From Bacteroidales bacterium (GTDB lineage: Bacteria > Bacteroidota > Bacteroidia > Bacteroidales > UBA932), in assembly GCA_017430365.1 (NCBI GenBank), contig JAFRNC010000006.1, positions 124,001 to 188,000 of the forward strand: 64,000 nt of DNA. The letters are read 5' to 3'. The position numbers and the translations under genes were made by a program. The notes under the pieces are model-generated. The model was not told where the DNA came from. It searched no databases and was given only the letters and a program-made list of their open reading frames with translations. This document shows, one piece after another, positions 1 to 8,468 of the stretch (position 1 is the stretch's first letter; each line of letters begins with the position of its first letter).

Positions 1-415
1 GGCGGCGGTAAGCGTCGTAAACGAAACGGGGGTTCTGTGTCTTCTCAATCATGCCGGGAATCGTGGCGGAGCAGAGGCCGATGTTCAGGATGGTATCCAT
101 CATGCCGGGCATAGAACTGCGCGCGCCGGAACGGCAGCTGACGAGCAGCGGGTTCTTCGGATCACCGAACTTCTTGCCCATGATAGCCTCAGTGGCCTTG
201 AGGGCCTCTGCTACGTCGAGCTTCAGTTCTTCGGTATATCCGCCGCCGAGTGCATAATACTCGGTGCAGCATTCAGTGGTGATGGTGAATCCTGCAGGGA
301 CGGGAATTCCCAAAGTGCACATTTCGGCAAGGTTCGCTCCCTTGCCGCCGAGGAGATTGCGCATCTGGCCATTGCCTTCAGCTTCCTTGCCTCCGAAACG
401 ATAAACTCTTTTCAT
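1..415 (-). CDS. ppdK: Pyruvate, phosphate dikinase, N-terminal part (runs off window start)
   Basis: The ATG is at 415-413 and the frame stays open to base 1, giving about 138 residues. The beginning reads MKRVYRFGGKEAEG, then a GGKGANLAEM stretch, PVPAGFTITTE, and further on SCRSGARSSMPGMMDTILN. These are the hallmark ATP-grasp (nucleotide-binding) segments of PPDK, including the Ser-Gly-Ala-Arg-Ser loop. PPDK interconverts PEP and pyruvate using ATP or PPi in the cytosol, and in anaerobic Bacteroidales acts in PPi-linked glycolysis. The gene is divergent from the CBM9-like gene. A TATATTTG -7 box lies about 60 nt upstream. Only truncated by the window edge; no sign of decay. Confidence 0.95.
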   Translation of the reverse strand, partial: MKRVYRFGGKEAEGNGQMRNLLGGKGANLAEMCTLGIPVPAGFTITTECCTEYYALGGGYTEELKLDVAEALKATEAIMGKKFGDPKNPLLVSCRSGARSSMPGMMDTILNIGLCSATIPGMIEKTQNPRFVYDAYRR

Positions 416-473
416 AAAAATCAGATAACGTTTTTAGTATGATTGATTGTTTAATGATTTCTATTTCATCTTA

Positions 474-481
474 CAAATATA
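474..481 (-). promoter_or_regulatory. Putative Bacteroidetes -7 box (TATATTTG) for ppdK
   Basis: Reads TATATTTG on the minus strand, matching the TAnnTTTG consensus of the primary sigma factor in Bacteroidetes, 58 nt ahead of the ppdK ATG. I cannot find a TTTG -33 box at the usual 19-20 nt, so this is supported by the -7 match alone. Confidence 0.45.
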
Positions 482-502
482 TGAAAAATATGTAAAAAAC
501 GC

Positions 503-510
503 TAAATTTG
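503..510 (+). promoter_or_regulatory. Putative -7 box (TAAATTTG) very close to the CBM9-like gene
   Basis: TAAATTTG fits TAnnTTTG, but it ends only 4 nt before the first ATG (515). Either the message is almost leaderless or translation starts at the in-frame ATG at 530. No clear -33 element is seen. Confidence 0.4.
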
Positions 511-514
511 TGAC

Positions 515-1195
515 ATGAAACTGCTGCTCATGACCCTTATTGTTACAAAAGTCGCCTTCTCCACCCCCGAACCGGGCATCGGAGAAGTCAAGGCCAAATT
601 CGTCGAGGCCGGAATCGAATGGAATTCCATCGACAAGGTAAACTGGCCGGAATATCCCTATAAGCCCGAGGTGGAATTCAGGATAATGCACTCTGAGAAC
701 GAGATTTATCTGCAGTTCCACGTCAAGGAGAACGGTGCGAGGGCAATGTTCGGCTATGATGCCGGATCCAGACCCTATACCGACGACTGTGTCGAGTTCT
801 TCATGATCCCTTCCGACCGTGACCAGTCTTATTACAATCTGGAGATGAACTGCGTCGGCCACGGAACATTCGATTACGGGCCGCTCGGAGGGCCGCGCTA
901 TCGTTGCGGAGACGAAATCATCAGCCAGATCCGCCGCGAATCCACTCTCGGCAGCGAAGCCTTCGGAACCCTGGAAGGACCACAGGAATGGACGCTCACG
1001 ATAGCCATTCCCAAAAGGCTATACGCCCAGACAGACCTTGATCTTACCAATTTCAGCGGACGTACCGTCAAAGCCAATTTCTACAAGTGCGGAGACGACA
1101 CGGCTGTCCCCCATTTCCTGAGCTGGAATCCCGTCGGCAGTCCGAAACCCAACTTCCATACCCCGCAGTATTTCGGCGAGATCCGTTTCGAATAG
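515..1195 (+). CDS. CBM9-like carbohydrate-binding domain protein
   Basis: 226 residues from ATG 515, or 221 from ATG 530. The body resembles family-9 carbohydrate-binding (DOMON-like) proteins of Bacteroidetes: a strand containing IEWNSIDKVNWPEY, then EIYLQFHVKE, then DDCVEFFMIPSDRDQSYYNLEMNCVG, and a C-terminal WTLTIAIPKRLY strand. No catalytic domain is present. The hydrophobic start MKLLLMTLIV is short and carries a lysine, so export is doubtful; the protein may be cytosolic or use the second start. It stops 3 nt before the end of the convergent M14 gene. A role in sugar or derivatised-substrate binding is inferred from the family only. Confidence 0.7.
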   Translation: MKLLLMTLIVTKVAFSTPEPGIGEVKAKFVEAGIEWNSIDKVNWPEYPYKPEVEFRIMHSENEIYLQFHVKENGARAMFGYDAGSRPYTDDCVEFFMIPSDRDQSYYNLEMNCVGHGTFDYGPLGGPRYRCGDEIISQIRRESTLGSEAFGTLEGPQEWTLTIAIPKRLYAQTDLDLTNFSGRTVKANFYKCGDDTAVPHFLSWNPVGSPKPNFHTPQYFGEIRFE

Positions 1196-1198
1196 CCC

Positions 1199-3724
1199 CT
1201 ACCTCATGGAGATGGAGCTGACTAGCTCGGGCCAGAAAATGGCATTAGCGGTCAGCTTGCCCGTTCCATACCAGATTGCACGGAAATTAGGGTCTATCGT
1301 CAGGCTTATGATCCTTCCGCGGCCCATCGCGGTCAACACGGCGACGGGCGAGCCGGCCAGTTTGTCCTGAATACGAGGAAGCAGATTGCCCGAAAGCAGG
1401 ACCGGGTCGGAATGGATCAGCGGTGTACGCAGCCGGCTCTGCAATGGCTCAAGTATGATATTATTGTTCTTGAAAACCGGCAGTCTGTCGGCTTTGTAGC
1501 CCCATCCCAAAGGATGGGTAAGGTCCAATCCCGCCTCAAGGATTACGCCATTGATGCTCTGGGCCCGTGTGGCAACCGAGATCTTTCCGTAAGGGATGTC
1601 CGTATCGATTGGATTCGGCTTGGCCGCCAGGCCGTCGAGACCCAGGCGGCGGAGGAAATTGCAGCCCTGTTCAAGCGTAACCAGGGTTCCTCCCCGCTCC
1701 ACCCACGTACGGATTCTCGAAACGGCAGAAGCGCTCAAGGATGAGTGCCCGGAAGTGACAAAGAGTACATTGTACTTATCCAGATCGAGTCCCGCCATCC
1801 CGTCCGAAGGCAGGATGCTCAGAGGTATCCTGTAATGCTGGTCCATCAGATGCCATAAACCTCCTACGGCAACCGATGCGGCTTCCGGGCCTCCGATGAC
1901 AGCCACGCGCGGGAGACGCACCGTAGCGAAAGTACCGCTGCCGATATTATGTCCGGAGGTAAAACCGCTGTCAAGCGCATATACATCCACGCCGTCTTCT
2001 TTCGCTATCTGCTCCATAAGGGCATGGATCTTATCCTGTGGCAGTGACTGGTAAGCCGCGCCGAGCGGTACGACGACAGTTCCCCGGTCGAATGCCTTTC
2101 CGCCAGTCAGGAAACCGTCCTGTGATACCCTGGCGAATACGCCGGCCGAGAGGAGGCGGTAAAGCGCGCGGGGAGCGTAAAAGCCGCTCCATTCAAACGC
2201 ATAAGCGTAGGAAGCGCGCTTGAAAGTACCTGACGGCATGGGTTCGGAATAGTGGAACTTTTCTCCCTGGACTGCCGCATCCACTTTCGCATACGGAAGA
2301 TTGAACGACATGGGCAGGGTCCAGCCGGTGATGTCATAGGACAGGCTGTCCGAATATTGCTTACGGATCTCAAAGATAATCTCGACCATACGGTGCCGGG
2401 CCTGCCGCACAGGTACCACATAAGCGGAATCAGGCACGAACGTATGCCCGCCCGCCGTAAGTTTCCTGCCAAGACGGTAGATATCGACTCCGTTCCGCGA
2501 AACGAGTTCGGCAAGCCGGTACGCAGATGCGGCGTCGCAGGAAGTGCCGAAGACATAGTAGCCCGAGCCCTCCTTGGAAGTCGTCCGGTAGAAACGCTTC
2601 TGATATTCCAGCAACTCTTCACGCATATCTGTCGCTCCCTGCAGGGTAGCCAGTTCCGTCGTGAGTTGGTTGTGTATGGTCATTGGGAATGAAAGCATCC
2701 CGTTGGCAGTGTTGCGAAGGAAGCCGCGGGAACTCTGTTCCTCCCAGAGCAGGGCGATGCCGCCGAAGAAATCAAGATATTCGCGGCCGCGCCCCGGGAA
2801 ATAGTCGTCATACACTTCTCCGGAAAAATACATCATGCCCTGCCTGTCGAATGCGGGAGCGTAGTAGTCGCGGGCCAGCCGCCGAATGAAGTCCCTGCAC
2901 TCCTCGGTAATCAGCGGATGCCAGCGAGTTGGTTCGCCGGGAGAGAAGTGGTAATTGGCCTCAGAGCCCTGCTCGTGCGCGCAAGTATAGATATTGGGCT
3001 TCCAGTCTAGCATCGCTTCAGCGCGATAGCGCGATTCGGGCTGGGTCTGGTTGATCCAGTCGCGGTTGAGGTCAAACCAATAATGATTGGAACGCCCGCC
3101 CGGCCATGTCTCGGTATGCTCGATCTCCTGATTGTCCGGGTTGGGAACGGCACTCCGATGCGAATTGACCCATTCCGTGAAACGGCCGATACCGTCGGGA
3201 TTGATCATGGGGTCGATCAGGACAATATTGTTTTCCAGCACTTTATCTGTATATGGCGTACGTGCCGCCGCCAGGTGATAGGCCAGCAGCAGGGATGCGT
3301 TGAATCCGCTCGTCTCGTTCCCATGAATGCTGTTGCCGAACCAGTTGAAGACCGGTCCGCTTGTCTTCCCGTCGGCAGAGGGGTCGCTCAGCAGGTCGTG
3401 CTCGGACTTGATGCGGTCGATATTGCGGATGTTGTCTTCCGTGGAGATAATGAGGAGATAAAGCGGCCTCCGCTCGTGCGTCCAGCCGTACTGGCGCAAC
3501 AACACCCGGTCGGAAGCCGCGGCAAGCGCCTTGATATATGCCACGCCCTGTTCAGGGGTGATCTGGTACTCCCCGACTTCGAAGCCGAGGACGGAAGAGG
3601 GCGTGGGTATGTTCTTGTCATAATTGCAGGTGTCCGGAAGGAAATAATCCAATGCCACGGGTTCCTGGGCGGCCGCACCCAAAGCCAGGGCAAGGCAGAA
3701 GAGAAGGACGGATAGTTTACGCAT
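1199..3724 (-). CDS. Secreted M14-family zinc carboxypeptidase with C-terminal amidotransferase-like domain
   Basis: 841 residues from ATG 3724; the frame is open further upstream, but MRKLSVLLFCLALALGAAAQ is a clear signal peptide, so that start is chosen. Zinc-site residues sit in the HGNET motif, followed by NPDG, FDLNRDW and CAHEQGSEANYHFSP, which fit a divergent M14 peptidase. The last third (VAVIGGPEAASVAVGG onward, with LFVTSGH) looks like a class-I glutamine-amidotransferase fold without a convincing catalytic triad, a fusion common in Bacteroidetes M14 proteins. Likely removes residues from peptides in the periplasm or outside. A plausible promoter is TTTG at 3783-3786 and TACATCTG at 3757-3764 (minus strand, 18-nt spacer). 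Confidence 0.88.
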   Translation of the reverse strand: MRKLSVLLFCLALALGAAAQEPVALDYFLPDTCNYDKNIPTPSSVLGFEVGEYQITPEQGVAYIKALAAASDRVLLRQYGWTHERRPLYLLIISTEDNIRNIDRIKSEHDLLSDPSADGKTSGPVFNWFGNSIHGNETSGFNASLLLAYHLAAARTPYTDKVLENNIVLIDPMINPDGIGRFTEWVNSHRSAVPNPDNQEIEHTETWPGGRSNHYWFDLNRDWINQTQPESRYRAEAMLDWKPNIYTCAHEQGSEANYHFSPGEPTRWHPLITEECRDFIRRLARDYYAPAFDRQGMMYFSGEVYDDYFPGRGREYLDFFGGIALLWEEQSSRGFLRNTANGMLSFPMTIHNQLTTELATLQGATDMREELLEYQKRFYRTTSKEGSGYYVFGTSCDAASAYRLAELVSRNGVDIYRLGRKLTAGGHTFVPDSAYVVPVRQARHRMVEIIFEIRKQYSDSLSYDITGWTLPMSFNLPYAKVDAAVQGEKFHYSEPMPSGTFKRASYAYAFEWSGFYAPRALYRLLSAGVFARVSQDGFLTGGKAFDRGTVVVPLGAAYQSLPQDKIHALMEQIAKEDGVDVYALDSGFTSGHNIGSGTFATVRLPRVAVIGGPEAASVAVGGLWHLMDQHYRIPLSILPSDGMAGLDLDKYNVLFVTSGHSSLSASAVSRIRTWVERGGTLVTLEQGCNFLRRLGLDGLAAKPNPIDTDIPYGKISVATRAQSINGVILEAGLDLTHPLGWGYKADRLPVFKNNNIILEPLQSRLRTPLIHSDPVLLSGNLLPRIQDKLAGSPVAVLTAMGRGRIISLTIDPNFRAIWYGTGKLTANAIFWPELVSSISMR

Positions 3725-3821
3725 AATCGGGTTCAGGCTAATTGTGTGGGACTTTTCAGATGTAAAAATAAGGATAGTAGGGCAAATTCCGTCAATAATC
3801 GAATAAAAAAACAAAAAAAAG

Positions 3822-3851
3822 TTGCACGGGCGAAAATAATTCGTACATTTG
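3822..3851 (+). promoter_or_regulatory. Bacteroidetes promoter (-33 TTG, -7 TACATTTG) for rplS
   Basis: TTG at 3822-3824 and TACATTTG at 3844-3851 are separated by 19 nt, the textbook Bacteroidetes arrangement. Transcription should start near 3855, leaving a leader of about 80 nt before the rplS ATG at 3933. The leader has a possible GCAAC/GTTGC pairing (near 3869 and 3905), but I cannot show a known ribosomal-protein leader fold. Confidence 0.8.
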
Positions 3852-3932
3852 CAGTCCCGAAAACGAAGCAACCTCTTGCGAAAGTGATCAGAAGAAATCC
3901 AGCAACGTTGCACTAAAAAGTTTATAGAGAAC

Positions 3933-4328
3933 ATGGATTTAATGAAAGTTGCCTGCGACGCGCTGGCACAAGAACAGAAAAATTTCCCTGAATTCAAGGC
4001 CGGTGACACCATCACCGTCGCTTACAAGATCAAGGAAGATTCCGCCAAAGGCGAGAGCAAAGAACGTATCCAGAAATTCCGCGGCATCGTGATCCAGAAA
4101 CGCGGCGCCGGCATTTCCAAGACGTTCACCGTACGCAAGATGTCGAACGGAATCGGAGTGGAGCGTATTTTCCCTTTCAACTCCCCTTTCATCGACTCGA
4201 TTGAAGTAAACAAGGTTGGTAAGGTCCGTCGCGCACGTATCTTCTACCTCAGAGGCCTGACCGGCAAGAAAGCCAGGATCAAGGAGAAAAAGAGAGCTAC
4301 CGCTCCCGTGGCAACCGCCGCAGAGTAG
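3933..4328 (+). CDS. rplS: 50S ribosomal protein L19
   Basis: 131 residues. Contains the L19 signatures [50 protein letters not shown] and the C-terminal [22 protein letters not shown]19 lies at the 30S-50S interface. An in-frame ATG at 3942 is an alternative start giving a more usual N-terminus ([10 protein letters not shown]). It is transcribed from the strong promoter at 3822-3851 and is followed 11 nt later by tRNA-Arg, which may be co-transcribed. The short Ala/Thr-rich tail (TAPVATAAE) is a Bacteroidetes-style extension. Confidence 0.97.
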   Translation: MDLMKVACDALAQEQKNFPEFKAGDTITVAYKIKEDSAKGESKERIQKFRGIVIQKRGAGISKTFTVRKMSNGIGVERIFPFNSPFIDSIEVNKVGKVRRARIFYLRGLTGKKARIKEKKRATAPVATAAE

Positions 4329-4339
4329 GACTCCATACT

Positions 4340-4413
4340 GGCTCCCTAGCTCAACTGAATAGAGCATCTGACTACGGATCAGAAGGTTATGGGTTTGAAT
4401 CCCGTGGGAGTCA
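4340..4413 (+). tRNA. tRNA-Arg (anticodon ACG)
   Basis: 74-nt cloverleaf: acceptor GGCTCCC (4340-4346) pairs with GGGAGTC (4406-4412) with one G-T pair, and the discriminator is A4413. The D arm is GCTC/GAGC. The anticodon stem TCTGA/TCAGA encloses loop CTACGGA, anticodon ACG (read as ICG after deamination). The T loop is TTTGAAT. No encoded CCA. It decodes CGN arginine codons. Confidence 0.95.
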
Positions 4414-4554
4414 CAAAGTTTTGAAAAAGAGGAACTTGCTAGCAAGTTCCTCTTTTTTTGTGCGGATGCCGCCGTCGAGAGCTTGCTCTCGTAAGGTGGC
4501 ATTCGCGCAAAAAAGGAAGGGGTGGCCTTGGCCGGCCCTATTTTCAAAACTTTG
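4414..4554. repeat. Nested inverted-repeat element immediately downstream of tRNA-Arg
   Basis: A 14-nt perfect inverted repeat, CAAAGTTTTGAAAA at 4414-4427 and its reverse complement at 4541-4554, brackets two hairpins. The first is the terminator above. The second pairs roughly 4451-4473 with 4495-4517 (with G-T pairs) and carries an apical CGAGAG/CTCTCG stem around 4476-4491. The T tract of the terminator is reused in the second stem, so the two folds compete. GC-rich sequence up to about 4640 holds more short complements. No convincing protein is encoded here. Confidence 0.55.
4424..4459 (+). terminator. Rho-independent terminator after tRNA-Arg
   Basis: A perfect 17-nt palindrome: the arm at 4424-4440 is the exact reverse complement of 4441-4457, folding into a long stem with a tight loop and followed by a T tract (4453-4459). 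It begins 10 nt after the tRNA 3' end, as expected for 3' end formation of a rplS-tRNA transcript. Confidence 0.85.
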
Positions 4555-4742
4555 ACCAAGACGCAGGCCGTAGGCCAGGGAATGCGCAGCCCCCTTGCGG
4601 GCGAGCACAATCCATGGTTTTAGATAGTGATACCCATCCTGCATATTAAATCAGATAAGGGCCAAAAGCATCAAAACCGTCTTCCGGCTGCTTTTTCGGG
4701 ATAATTGTGTATCTTTACAGATTATTTCCAACATCACTGATC
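4555..4742. other. Intergenic region before the hydrogenase gene
   Basis: Up to about 4640 it is GC-rich with small complementary pieces (GGCC repeats, GCCC/GGGC) but no gene I can support. The last 60 nt turn AT-rich, with a weak -7-like TATCTTTA at 4710-4717, about 25 nt before the hydrogenase ATG; TTTT near 4692 is a poor -33 match. Long open frames antisense to the tRNA are artefacts. Confidence 0.5.
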
Positions 4743-6173
4743 ATGGATACCAACCGAGTATTTGATACCGACGTTCAATATAGTAAGTACAAAGTTCTGA
4801 TAGAGGTGATCCGGCGTGCCTATGAAGGCGGGCTGGAGAATGCCTATATGGAGATACCGGCCCTGCTCAGTCCCGGCCCGAAAGCAGAGACGCGCTGCTG
4901 CATCTACAAGGAACGCGCAATCATCCAGGACCGTGTCCTGATGGCGATGGGTGGCCATAAGGACAATCCCAATGTCATCGAAGTGATTGACAGCGCGTGC
5001 GATGAATGCCCAATCGATGGCATCTATGTAACGCCTGCCTGCCGTGGCTGTATGGTACACAGCTGCCAGGGAGTATGCCCCAAAGATGCCATCTCCATCG
5101 TCAACCATAGGGCTACCGTTGACAAGAGCAAATGCGTCGAATGCGGCAAGTGCACCCAGGCATGCCCCTATTCCGCCATCATCATGCAACATCGTCCCTG
5201 CATGGTCAGCTGCAAGGTGAAAGCCATTTCCATCGGCGAAGACAAAAAGGCGCGCATCGACAACAGCAAGTGCATTTCCTGCGGTGCGTGCGTTTACAAG
5301 TGCCCGTTTGGAGCCATAACTGACAAGTCCCTGATTCTCGACATCATCGACATCCTGAAAAAATCCAGGAACAATACAAGATATAAAGTGTATGCCGTCC
5401 TGGCGCCCTCTTTCTTCAGCCAATGTCGCGTCACACGAATCACCCAGGTGGTCACTGCAATCAGGTCGCTGGGTTTCTATAAGGTAGTCGAAGCTGCCAT
5501 GGGCGCTGACATCACGCTCTATCGTGAGGCGAAGGAATGGGAAGAGAAAAAGCTTCTCACCACATCTTGTTGCCCGTCGTTCGTGATGTTCGTAGAGAAG
5601 TTCTTCCCTGAACTGGCACCCCATATCTCAAGTTCCGTTTCCCCGATGGTCGAGACGGCAAGACTCATCAAGAAAGCGGATCCTGCGGCCAAGATCGTCT
5701 TCATAGGCCCTTGCACCTCGAAAAAGATGGAATATCGCTTGGAAAAGACCGGCGGCCTCATAGACAGCGTCATGTCGTTCGAGGAGTTGCAGGCCTTCTG
5801 CGATGCCTTTGACATCGACGCCACAAAGCTGGAAGATACGCCGCTGGACGATGCTTCCTATTACGGGCGCATCTTCTCGAAATCAGGCGGCATCACCCAA
5901 GGTATTGCCGACGTTGCCCGCGATCTGGGCGTGGATGGCATCAAGCCGGTGTCGATGAACGGCATAGACGAATGCCGTGCCAACCTGCTGAAACTCAAGT
6001 TAGGGAAAGCGACCGAAAACTTTTTCGAAGGAATGGCCTGCGACGGCGGCTGTCTCAACGGCCCCGTCTGCATCACACACAACCCTCGTTTCGTCCATGA
6101 CGTGGAAAAATATGCCAACGAAGCGACCCAGAAGACCATCCACCATTCAGTCAGCCAACTGGAATCTGAATAG
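4743..6173 (+). CDS. Monomeric ferredoxin-type [FeFe] hydrogenase, group-B-like
   Basis: 476 residues from ATG 4743 (chosen because an upstream in-frame ATG at 4707 lies on the putative -7 box). The N-terminal half carries several 4Fe-4S motifs: CRGCMVHSCQGVCP, CVECGKCTQACP, CMVSC and CISCGACVYKCP. The H-cluster ligands are all present: TSCCPSF (Cys276/277), GPCTSKK (Cys324) and MACDGGCLNGP (Cys433, Cys437). The L3 motif ending GP instead of GGGQP, and the lack of an N-terminal 2Fe-2S or NAD-binding partner, fit the group B type common in gut Bacteroidales. It probably disposes of reduced ferredoxin as H2 in the cytosol. No maturases (HydEFG) are in the window. Confidence 0.9.
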   Translation: MDTNRVFDTDVQYSKYKVLIEVIRRAYEGGLENAYMEIPALLSPGPKAETRCCIYKERAIIQDRVLMAMGGHKDNPNVIEVIDSACDECPIDGIYVTPACRGCMVHSCQGVCPKDAISIVNHRATVDKSKCVECGKCTQACPYSAIIMQHRPCMVSCKVKAISIGEDKKARIDNSKCISCGACVYKCPFGAITDKSLILDIIDILKKSRNNTRYKVYAVLAPSFFSQCRVTRITQVVTAIRSLGFYKVVEAAMGADITLYREAKEWEEKKLLTTSCCPSFVMFVEKFFPELAPHISSSVSPMVETARLIKKADPAAKIVFIGPCTSKKMEYRLEKTGGLIDSVMSFEELQAFCDAFDIDATKLEDTPLDDASYYGRIFSKSGGITQGIADVARDLGVDGIKPVSMNGIDECRANLLKLKLGKATENFFEGMACDGGCLNGPVCITHNPRFVHDVEKYANEATQKTIHHSVSQLESE

Positions 6174-6324
6174 CAACCTGTAAGCCGCGACAACAATCTG
6201 AAGGGTTTCATGTGAAGCTCGAATTTGTTTCTGCAAACCACACATAAGAAGGGCTGCCGGCGAGAAGGAAAGCCAATCCCGCTTAGACCAGATTATCTGA
6301 AAATCGACCTGCCCGCTATACGGA

Positions 6325-7500
6325 TTACTCCTCCCCTTTCGGCCACTCAAAATAGCAATACTTCTTCTCCCAGCGGCGCTTTTCCGGGGTATCGCAGCGT
6401 TCGTATTCGCCGATAATGCATCCTGTGTAGAGATCATGTGCCATCTCTTCGATGACATCGAGAAGTTCCAGCTTTTCAGTATAGCATGCCGGAATAGAAT
6501 TCCGCCCGAGAAGACACCCGACGATATTACCGCAGATGGCGCCCGTCGAATCGCTGTCACCGGAGTGGTTGACGGCCGAGATTATTGCGTCTTCGAAACT
6601 GTCCGCATGCTTGACTGCGCTGTATACTGCGATCGCCAGGGCCTCGTGGCCAGTCCATCCACCGCCAATTGATTCTATGGCCTCATGATCAGGTATGTCG
6701 GTATGGGCCAGGTCGATGGCTTTGGCGAGAATCTCCTGCAGCTGGACGACGTGACGGGGCCATAGCGTTCCGTAACTCTTCCCGTCATCATCTTCCGACA
6801 TGACGGATGGCAAGCGGCCTGCCGCAACGAGCACGGCACGGTGAAGGCTTTCGGAGTCACAGGCTTTTCCACCAAGTATCTGCATCAGGATATCGTTAAG
6901 GACCACAGAGGGCAGGAATCCCAGCGGATGAAGGTGCGTAAGGCGCGCCACCTGCGCCGCGACCTTATTGCAATTGCCCCTATAATCATGGAGATAGCTG
7001 ATAAGTGCGATTGGTGCAGTACGCATCACTCCCCCACATCCGCAGCTATCATTATGGACCTCCTTCCCCACTTCCAGGGTCTTCAGGGCGGTAATACAAG
7101 TATTACCGGGCGCGCGGCGGGAATACAACTCCGGTACATTCATCAGCCACGAGACCACGCGTGCCCCTTCCTTACGGGAACGCCACTCCTGAGTATGGAG
7201 CCAGTCGATATATGCGTGCCGGCAGTATTCATCGAAACGCCCCATAATGCCCCGCATATATCCCCGTGTCATGCCCAGAAGCAAGCCTGCCGCAGTGAAC
7301 AGCGTCATCTGGGTATCATCGGAAATAAGCGCAAGTCCGCGACTGTCGATTTCATAACGGGTAATCCCACTGCTGCCATAATGCCTTGCAATGGCCGGCC
7401 AGCTCTGGAATTCGACGGGATAACCCAGAGCGTCACCTACTGCGCCGCCGACCATGCACCCCAAGGTGCGGTCCAGATCGGAAATACTCTCTACATTCAT
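6325..7500 (-). CDS. ADP-ribosylglycohydrolase family protein
   Basis: 391 residues. Has the DraG/ARH fold signatures: GGAVGDALGYPVEF near the N-terminus, SDDTQMTLF (metal-binding acidic pair) and HSGDSDSTGAICGNIVG near residue 310, which supplies the second set of magnesium ligands. Family members remove ADP-ribose from proteins, nucleic acids or small molecules; the substrate here is unknown. No partner ADP-ribosyltransferase is seen nearby. The next minus-strand gene upstream is a 2-hydroxyacid dehydrogenase 17 nt away, so the two may be co-transcribed. Downstream, 151 nt separate it tail-to-tail from the hydrogenase gene, with no feature I can name. Confidence 0.88.
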   Translation of the reverse strand: MNVESISDLDRTLGCMVGGAVGDALGYPVEFQSWPAIARHYGSSGITRYEIDSRGLALISDDTQMTLFTAAGLLLGMTRGYMRGIMGRFDEYCRHAYIDWLHTQEWRSRKEGARVVSWLMNVPELYSRRAPGNTCITALKTLEVGKEVHNDSCGCGGVMRTAPIALISYLHDYRGNCNKVAAQVARLTHLHPLGFLPSVVLNDILMQILGGKACDSESLHRAVLVAAGRLPSVMSEDDDGKSYGTLWPRHVVQLQEILAKAIDLAHTDIPDHEAIESIGGGWTGHEALAIAVYSAVKHADSFEDAIISAVNHSGDSDSTGAICGNIVGCLLGRNSIPACYTEKLELLDVIEEMAHDLYTGCIIGEYERCDTPEKRRWEKKYCYFEWPKGEE

Positions 7501-7517
7501 AATCAGATACTATGTAA

Positions 7518-8447
7518 TCAACTAAAAAACAGCCTGATGTTCTCCGCCATCCCGTGAGCGAGGCGTGCGCGCGCTTCCCGGCTGTACCAGGCTATGTGGG
7601 GAGTCAGTCGGAGGCGCTCGGGGTATTTGCAGTTCATGAAAGGATGGTCGGCAGCAAGGGGTTCCTTTACGAAAACGTCTATGCCTGCTCCGGCTATGAT
7701 CTGTCCGTCGATTGCCCGTACTATATCTTCCTCAACCGCAATCCCTCCCCTTCCGGTATTCACCAGGAACGCCGTAGGTTTCATCTTGCACAATCCTTCG
7801 TAGTCAATCAGGCCTGCCGTACGTTCGTTGTAGGGAGCGTGTATACTCACGACATCGGATCTGCGGAGCAGTCCGTCAAGGCTGACCGATGGATAATCCT
7901 TGCAGTGTGACGTGCCGGATGTGGAATAATAAATCACATTCATCCCGAAAGCCTCTGCAATTCCGGCGACCTTACGGCCTATGGCTCCCATCCCGACGAT
8001 TCCGAGAGTCTTGCCGGCAAGCTCGGTGAAGGGATGCGCCGCATCGACATGGATAGTCCCTGCACTGTATTCCCCGCTGCGGATATAATCGTCATAATGG
8101 AAGGCTCTTCCGGCCAGATTCAGGATATGCATCCATGCTGTCTGTGCCACCGATTCAGTAGAGTATGCTGCGACGTTGCGGACCGCCACCCCCCGCTCCC
8201 TGCAAAGATCCACATCAATATTGTTGATTCCCGTACCCGCTTCGCAGATCAGTTTCAGTTTCGGGGCGGCGTCCAGGAACTCTTTGTCGACAATAATCTT
8301 GTTGATCAGTGCGACATCTGCGTCCGACACCCGTTCCCGCGCCTGTTCCGGTGTAGATGAAGGATAGCACACGAACGCGCCCTGGGCTGATATTTCAGAC
8401 ATGTCGGCGTCACCCATGGTGGCAGCATCGAGGAAAACGATTTTCAT
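7518..8447 (-). CDS. D-isomer-specific 2-hydroxyacid dehydrogenase
   Basis: 309 residues from ATG 8447 (MKIVFLDAATMG), the first codon that gives the normal N-terminal strand. The NAD-binding Rossmann motif is GKTLGIVGMGAIGRKVA; the catalytic set is Arg in VNTGRGGIAVEE, the following Glu region, and His in LTPHIAWYSREAR. The family reduces 2-keto acids (hydroxypyruvate, glyoxylate, pyruvate) with NAD(P)H. Overall closest in feel to glycerate dehydrogenase types, but I cannot fix the substrate. A TAAATTTG -7 box is at 8476-8469. It precedes the ADP-ribosylglycohydrolase and is divergent from the S9 peptidase. Confidence 0.88.
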   Translation of the reverse strand: MKIVFLDAATMGDADMSEISAQGAFVCYPSSTPEQARERVSDADVALINKIIVDKEFLDAAPKLKLICEAGTGINNIDVDLCRERGVAVRNVAAYSTESVAQTAWMHILNLAGRAFHYDDYIRSGEYSAGTIHVDAAHPFTELAGKTLGIVGMGAIGRKVAGIAEAFGMNVIYYSTSGTSHCKDYPSVSLDGLLRRSDVVSIHAPYNERTAGLIDYEGLCKMKPTAFLVNTGRGGIAVEEDIVRAIDGQIIAGAGIDVFVKEPLAADHPFMNCKYPERLRLTPHIAWYSREARARLAHGMAENIRLFFS

Positions 8448-8468
8448 GGCTCTGGCATACTTTGCATA

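Noticed and set aside
3939..4610. A 223-codon minus-strand open frame across rplS and tRNA-Arg, containing a GIQTHNLLIRSQML stretch
   Set aside because: That stretch is the antisense translation of the tRNA; such frames are well-known false predictions. The real features are rplS and the tRNA.
4743..6173. Reading the hydrogenase as a plain ferredoxin or NarF/Nar1-like protein
   Set aside because: All three H-cluster motifs with their cysteines are present, which simple ferredoxins lack.
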